Shown in pieces: positions 5,810 to 8,380 of a DNA stretch of 8,380 nt; position 1 is the stretch's first letter, and each line of letters begins with the position of its first letter. The notes under the pieces were generated by a model. That model was given only the letters and a program-made list of their open reading frames with translations. It was not told where the DNA came from and did not search any database. A program made the translations under genes and the position numbers. The stretch is from Bifidobacterium breve (lineage in GTDB: Bacteria; Actinomycetota; Actinomycetes; Mycobacteriales; Mycobacteriaceae). The DNA is taken from contig CAMCWJ010000112.1 of the NCBI GenBank assembly GCA_945882475.1, positions 1-8,380 on the forward strand, written 5' to 3'.

Positions 5810-5953
5810 GTGGCTAAGGGTAAGCGAACCTTCCAGCCGAACAACCGGCGTCGGGCCAGGGTTCATGGTTTCCGGCTGCGGATGCGGACGCGTGCGGGCC
5901 GAGCGATTGTTACTGGTCGCCGCCGCAAGGGCCGCCGATCCCTGACTGCCTGA
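5810..5953 (+). CDS. rpmH: 50S ribosomal protein L34
   Basis: The 47-aa product [20 protein letters not shown]... is a full-length, highly basic L34 of the large ribosomal subunit, with the family motif [21 protein letters not shown] near the start and [18 protein letters not shown] at the end. The start is GTG at 5810, preceded by AGAGGAG (5794-5800) at a 9-nt spacing. An upstream in-frame ATG at 5756 would add 18 residues foreign to L34 and is rejected. It is first in a rightward gene series, 16 nt before rnpA, the widely conserved rpmH-rnpA pairing near the origin. Expression is likely driven by the promoter at 5628-5656. Confidence 0.98.
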
Positions 5954-5965
5954 CCCACGGGTCAG
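5950..5965 (+). promoter_or_regulatory. Hairpin across the rpmH stop and before rnpA
   Basis: CTGACCC (5950-5956) and GGGTCAG (5959-5965) are perfect complements; realistically they form a 6-bp stem with a 4-nt loop. The hairpin includes the rpmH TGA and ends five bases before the rnpA GTG, occupying the place where an rnpA Shine-Dalgarno would lie. No T-run follows. It could lower rnpA translation or mark a processing site so that L34 is made in excess over RnpA; that role is inferred. Confidence 0.45.
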
Positions 5966-5969
5966 TGGC

Positions 5970-6326
5970 GTGCTTCCGGCCAGGTACCGCATGAGACGGT
6001 CTGCGGAGTTCGGCGTCACCGTCAAACACGGTGCGCGCGCTGCGCAACCGGATCTTGTGGTGCACGCACGCCGGGAACCTGACCAACTGGATGGGCCACA
6101 GGTCGGATTTGTGGTCAGTAAAGCGGTAGGCAACTCCGTGGATCGACACCGGGTTTCTCGTCGGCTGCGGCACGCGGCACGCGCGATCCTCACTGAACTT
6201 GGCCCCTCGGACCGCGTCGTGGTGCGGGCACTACCGAGCAGCCGGGGTGCGTCCTCAGCCCGGCTGGAAGAGCAGTTACAGGTCGGTCTGCGGCGAACTC
6301 GCCGGCCCCGCGAGGTGCGACGGTGA
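5970..6326 (+). CDS. rnpA: Ribonuclease P protein component
   Basis: The 118-aa basic protein is the protein subunit of RNase P. It assists the catalytic RNA (rnpB, not in this window) in maturing tRNA 5' ends. Recognisable parts are the N-terminal RYRMRRSAEFGVTVKHG, the central GFVVSKAVGNSVDRHRVSRR (46-65) which carries the family's RNR-type RNA-binding motif, and VVRALPSSRGASSARLEEQL near the C-terminus. The start is taken as GTG at 5970 because the LPARYRMRRSAEF sequence aligns with the M. tuberculosis start as I recall it (LRARNRMRRSADF). ATG at 5991 is a less likely alternative. No clear Shine-Dalgarno is seen and a hairpin occupies that position, so coupling to rpmH may matter. Its stop overlaps the yidD start by 4 nt (GTGA). 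Confidence 0.96.
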   Translation: MLPARYRMRRSAEFGVTVKHGARAAQPDLVVHARREPDQLDGPQVGFVVSKAVGNSVDRHRVSRRLRHAARAILTELGPSDRVVVRALPSSRGASSARLEEQLQVGLRRTRRPREVRR

Positions 6327-6598
6327 AGGTGGGGCGCCTGCCGGCGCGGTGGCTGGTCGGTGTCATCGAGTTCTATCGGCACGGGATCTCGCCGTTGCGG
6401 CCGCCGTCCTGCCGGTTCACGCCCACCTGCAGCCAGTACGCGGTGGAAGCGGTGACCGAGTACGGGGTGATCCGCGGCGGTGCACTGGCGGTGGTCAGAC
6501 TGGGCAAGTGCGCCCCCTGGCATAGCGGCGGTTGGGACCCGATTCCTGACCGCCCCCGGCACGCGTTGGCATCGGAGCTGAGGAGTACGGGTGTTTAA
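6323..6598 (+). CDS. yidD: Membrane protein insertion efficiency factor YidD
   Basis: The 91-aa product is a small peripheral membrane protein that supports YidC/Sec-dependent insertion. It carries the family hallmarks: an amphipathic N-terminus LVGVIEFYRHGISPLRPPSC, the cysteine motif CRFTPTCSQYA (C30 and C36) and KCAPWHSGGWDP with C63. The start is GTG at 6323, overlapping the rnpA stop as GTGA; the end overlaps the yidC start by 8 nt. Tight overlaps on both sides mean the three genes are almost certainly translated from one transcript, and rnpA-yidD-yidC is the usual bacterial order. The length is normal and nothing is missing. Confidence 0.96.
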   Translation: MKVGRLPARWLVGVIEFYRHGISPLRPPSCRFTPTCSQYAVEAVTEYGVIRGGALAVVRLGKCAPWHSGGWDPIPDRPRHALASELRSTGV

Positions 6599-7694
6599 CT
6601 GGTTCAGCCTCGACTACATCTACTACCCGGTGTCGGGCATCATGTGGCTCTGGTTCAAGTTGTTCGCCTGGCTCCTCGGCCCGAACAACTTCTTCGCCTG
6701 GGCGCTGACGGTGATGTTCCTGGTGTTCACGTTGCGTGCGTTGCTCTACAAGCCCTTTGTCCGCCAGATCCGTACGACGCGGCAGATGCAGGAGTTGCAA
6801 CCGCAGATCAAGGCGCTGCAGAAGAAGTACGGCAAGGACCGCCAGAAGATGGCGGTCGAAATGCAGAAGCTGCAGCGCGAGCACGGGTTCAACCCGATCC
6901 TGGGCTGCCTGCCGATGCTGGCTCAGGTTCCGGTGTTCCTCGGCCTGTACCACGTGTTGATGTCCTTTAACCGGACCCAGACCGGCTTCGGCCGCCTCGG
7001 CCTGTCGGTTGAGGAGAACCGGCGATTGGGCAACTACTTCTTCAGCGCCACCGACGTCGGCCACTTCCTCGATGCCAACCTGCTTGGCGCGCCGATCGGC
7101 GCCGCGATCACCCAGCAGCATGGGTTGGAGGCCTACACGGTGTTCAGCCGGCCCGCGGTGGCTGCGGTGTCGGTGCCGCTGATGATCCTGGCCGGAATCG
7201 CGACCTACTTCAACAGCCGGGCGTCGATCCAGCGGCAGAGCCCCGAGGCGGCCGCCAATCCGCAGACGGCGTTGATGAACAAGCTTGCGCTGTATGTGTT
7301 CCCGCTCGGCGTCGTCGTCGGCGGTCCGTTCTTGCCGATCGCCATCATCATCTATTGGGTGTCTAACAACATCTGGACGTTCGGCCAGCAGCACCTCGTG
7401 TTCGGCAAGATCGAGAAAGAAGAAGAGGCCGCGAAGCAGGAGGCGATCGAGCGGCGGTCGGCTAATGCGCCGGCGCCCGGGGCCAAGCCCACCAAGGCGC
7501 GCAAGAACGCGAGCAACGGGTCGTCGGCCAACGGATCCGAGACCGCAGCTGATGCCGATGGTGAGATCACGGAGTTACTGGGGGAGAGCGCAGCTTCCAA
7601 CGGCAGCGCACCGGCCGCGGCACAAGACGGGCAGCCCCGCAGTCCGCGGCCCGGCGCCCGCCCGGCCTCGCGGCCCAAGAAACGTAAACGCTAA
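6591..7694 (+). CDS. yidC: YidC/Oxa1 family membrane protein insertase
   Basis: The 367-aa integral membrane insertase helps insert and fold membrane proteins, alone or with SecYEG. Hydrophobic segments lie near residues 11-30, 33-54 (with the conserved arginine R49 in FTLRALLYKP), 103-126 (ILGCLPMLAQVPVFLGLYHVL), 188-208 and 232-263 (ending YWVSNNIW). A charged cytosolic hairpin at about 57-100 joins the second and third segments. The C-terminal tail (about 273-367) is Lys/Arg, Ala, Gly and Ser rich and ends RPKKRKR, suited to ribosome contact. It lacks the large periplasmic domain of proteobacterial YidC, as expected for an actinobacterium. The GTG start overlaps the yidD stop, with AGGAG just upstream. 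It is followed 35 nt later by jag. Confidence 0.97.
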   Translation: MFNWFSLDYIYYPVSGIMWLWFKLFAWLLGPNNFFAWALTVMFLVFTLRALLYKPFVRQIRTTRQMQELQPQIKALQKKYGKDRQKMAVEMQKLQREHGFNPILGCLPMLAQVPVFLGLYHVLMSFNRTQTGFGRLGLSVEENRRLGNYFFSATDVGHFLDANLLGAPIGAAITQQHGLEAYTVFSRPAVAAVSVPLMILAGIATYFNSRASIQRQSPEAAANPQTALMNKLALYVFPLGVVVGGPFLPIAIIIYWVSNNIWTFGQQHLVFGKIEKEEEAAKQEAIERRSANAPAPGAKPTKARKNASNGSSANGSETAADADGEITELLGESAASNGSAPAAAQDGQPRSPRPGARPASRPKKRKR

Positions 7695-7709
7695 CCGGAT
7701 CTGATCCGG
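7695..7709 (+). repeat. 6-bp hairpin between yidC and jag
   Basis: CCGGAT (7695-7700) and ATCCGG (7704-7709) form a perfect stem with a 3-nt loop, starting at the base after the yidC TAA. There is no T-run, so it is not a standard terminator. The strong jag ribosome site follows five bases later. It may stabilise or punctuate the mRNA between the two genes. Confidence 0.5.
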
Positions 7710-7729
7710 GCGACGAAGGAGAGAGACGA

Positions 7730-8314
7730 ATGACCGAGACCGAAGCCCGCACTGCCGAGACGCCTGCCGACGCAGCGTCTCCGGCTGACGCGGAAGCGGC
7801 TGCGCCCAAGACCGGCGACCTTGAAGACCGCCTCGTCGTCGAAGGCGAGGTCGCTGGCGACTATCTCGAGGAACTGCTCGACCTGCTGGACTTCGACGGT
7901 GATATCGACCTCGACGTCGAGGGCGACCGGGCGATCGTCAGCATCGACGGCGGCGAGGACCTGACGAAGTTGGTCGGCCGCCGCGGCGAGGTCCTCGACG
8001 CGCTCCAGGAACTGACCCGGCTCGCTGTCCAGGCCAAGACCGGCGAGCGAAGCCGACTCATGCTCGACGTCGCGAACTGGCGTCGCCGGCGCCGCGACGA
8101 ACTGTCCGCCCTGGGGGACAAGGTCGCCCGCCGGGTCCTCGAGACCGGGGAGCGCGAGGAGTTGGCGCCAATGACGCCGTTCGAGCGCAAGATCGTCCAC
8201 GACGCGGTGGCCGACGTCGACGGTGTGTACAGCGAGAGCGAAGGCGCCGAACCGGCGCGCCGGGTTGTGATACTCAAAGAGTCCGGCACCCCGGGGCCAA
8301 CGGCACCGGCCTGA
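7730..8314 (+). CDS. jag: KH-R3H RNA-binding protein Jag (KhpB/EloR-like)
   Basis: The 194-aa protein has an acidic, alanine-rich N-terminus (1-30). A KH domain carries the GRRG loop at 83-86 in LTKLVGRRGEVLDALQEL. The R3H domain at about 130-183 contains RRVLETGEREELAPMTPFERKIVHDAV, with the R153...H157 spacing typical of R3H. It lacks the N-terminal Jag domain seen in Firmicutes, as I would expect for an actinobacterial member. KhpB proteins bind RNA, often with KhpA, and in Firmicutes affect cell elongation and division; the mycobacterial role is less clear. The ATG at 7730 follows a strong GAAGGAGAG (7715-7723). The conserved order is yidC-jag-rsmG. Confidence 0.95.
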   Translation: MTETEARTAETPADAASPADAEAAAPKTGDLEDRLVVEGEVAGDYLEELLDLLDFDGDIDLDVEGDRAIVSIDGGEDLTKLVGRRGEVLDALQELTRLAVQAKTGERSRLMLDVANWRRRRRDELSALGDKVARRVLETGEREELAPMTPFERKIVHDAVADVDGVYSESEGAEPARRVVILKESGTPGPTAPA

Positions 8315-8317
8315 AGT

Positions 8318-8329
8318 TACATCGATGTA
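8318..8329. repeat. 12-bp palindrome between jag and rsmG
   Basis: TACATCGATGTA is perfectly self-complementary and begins three bases after the jag stop, 17 nt upstream of the parS core. The role is unknown: it could be a protein-binding site, or a short stem in the mRNA. No known operator is recognised. Confidence 0.4.
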
Positions 8330-8345
8330 GTTCGACGGCGGGGGG

Positions 8346-8380
8346 ATGTTTCACGTGAAACATGCGGTCGCCCCGCCGCC
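8346..8380 (+). CDS. rsmG: Probable RsmG (GidB) 16S rRNA m7G methyltransferase, first codons only
   Basis: An ATG at 8346 opens a frame MFHVKHAVAPP that runs off the window edge. I recall RsmG proteins in mycobacteria and relatives that begin MFHVKH, because a parS site overlaps their start, and rsmG normally follows jag and precedes parA-parB. RsmG methylates N7 of G527 in 16S rRNA. A GTG at 8355 in the same frame is an alternative start, and the G-rich run at 8339-8345 would suit it as a ribosome site. Only 11 codons are visible, so identity rests on context and this N-terminal signature. Confidence 0.6.
   Translation, partial: MFHVKHAVAPP
8347..8362. promoter_or_regulatory. parS: parS centromere site
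   Basis: TGTTTCACGTGAAACA is an exact match to the bacterial chromosomal parS palindrome. It extends by one pair to an 18-bp perfect palindrome at 8346-8363. ParB binds here and spreads to form the partition complex that segregates the origin region with ParA. Its place about 4.5 kb from the oriC AT-rich tract and just before the expected rsmG-parAB genes is typical. It overlaps the predicted rsmG start codons. Confidence 0.95.

Noticed and set aside
5771..6562. 263-aa minus-strand open frame opposite rpmH, rnpA and yidD
   Set aside because: It is a shadow of three certain genes; the product is Arg/Pro/Thr-rich without any family feature.
6495..7394. 299-aa minus-strand open frame opposite yidC
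   Set aside because: Its His/Arg/Gln-rich composition is a by-product of yidC codon use on the other strand; no domain or ribosome site supports it.
7695..7709. yidC-jag hairpin as a rho-independent terminator
   Set aside because: No T-run follows, and a strong jag ribosome site lies immediately downstream, so read-through is expected.

Overview
This window is the chromosomal replication-origin region of a high-GC actinobacterium, almost certainly a mycobacterium. DnaA, DnaN, RecF, L34, RnpA, YidD, YidC and Jag all look mycobacterial. The dnaA gene starts with TTG, as I recall for M. tuberculosis. A gnd gene sits between dnaN and recF; from memory this is the order in M. smegmatis and Streptomyces and differs from M. 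tuberculosis, where recF follows dnaN directly. A species outside the M. tuberculosis complex is therefore suggested, but I cannot name it.

The layout is divergent around the dnaA upstream region. On the minus strand, running leftward: dnaA (3869-5353), an origin-like gap with DnaA boxes and an AT-rich tract (3398-3868), dnaN (2207-3397), gnd (1286-2179), recF (129-1280) and the first 36 codons of a DUF721 gene (1-109). On the plus strand, running rightward: rpmH (5810-5953), rnpA (5970-6326), yidD (6323-6598), yidC (6591-7694), jag/khpB (7730-8314) and the first codons of a probable rsmG/gidB (from 8346), whose opening codons are built from a perfect 16-bp parS site. The 456-nt dnaA-rpmH gap carries a likely dnaA promoter, a likely rpmH promoter and three tandem DnaA boxes inside the predicted dnaA leader.

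The left arm covers initiation and replisome maintenance: DnaA opens the origin, DnaN is the sliding clamp, and RecF acts in gap repair. The right arm covers ribosome and membrane biogenesis: L34, RNase P protein, YidD and YidC insertion factors, and the KH/R3H RNA-binding protein Jag. It leads into the rsmG-parAB segregation region expected just beyond the window. Several genes use GTG or TTG starts.

No new defence system, mobile element or CRISPR array is visible. The parts worth a second look are small non-coding signals: a candidate DnaA-trio unwinding element in oriC, DnaA boxes downstream of the dnaA promoter, hairpins at gene junctions (upstream of gnd, at rpmH-rnpA, at recF-DUF721), and the parS embedded in the rsmG start.
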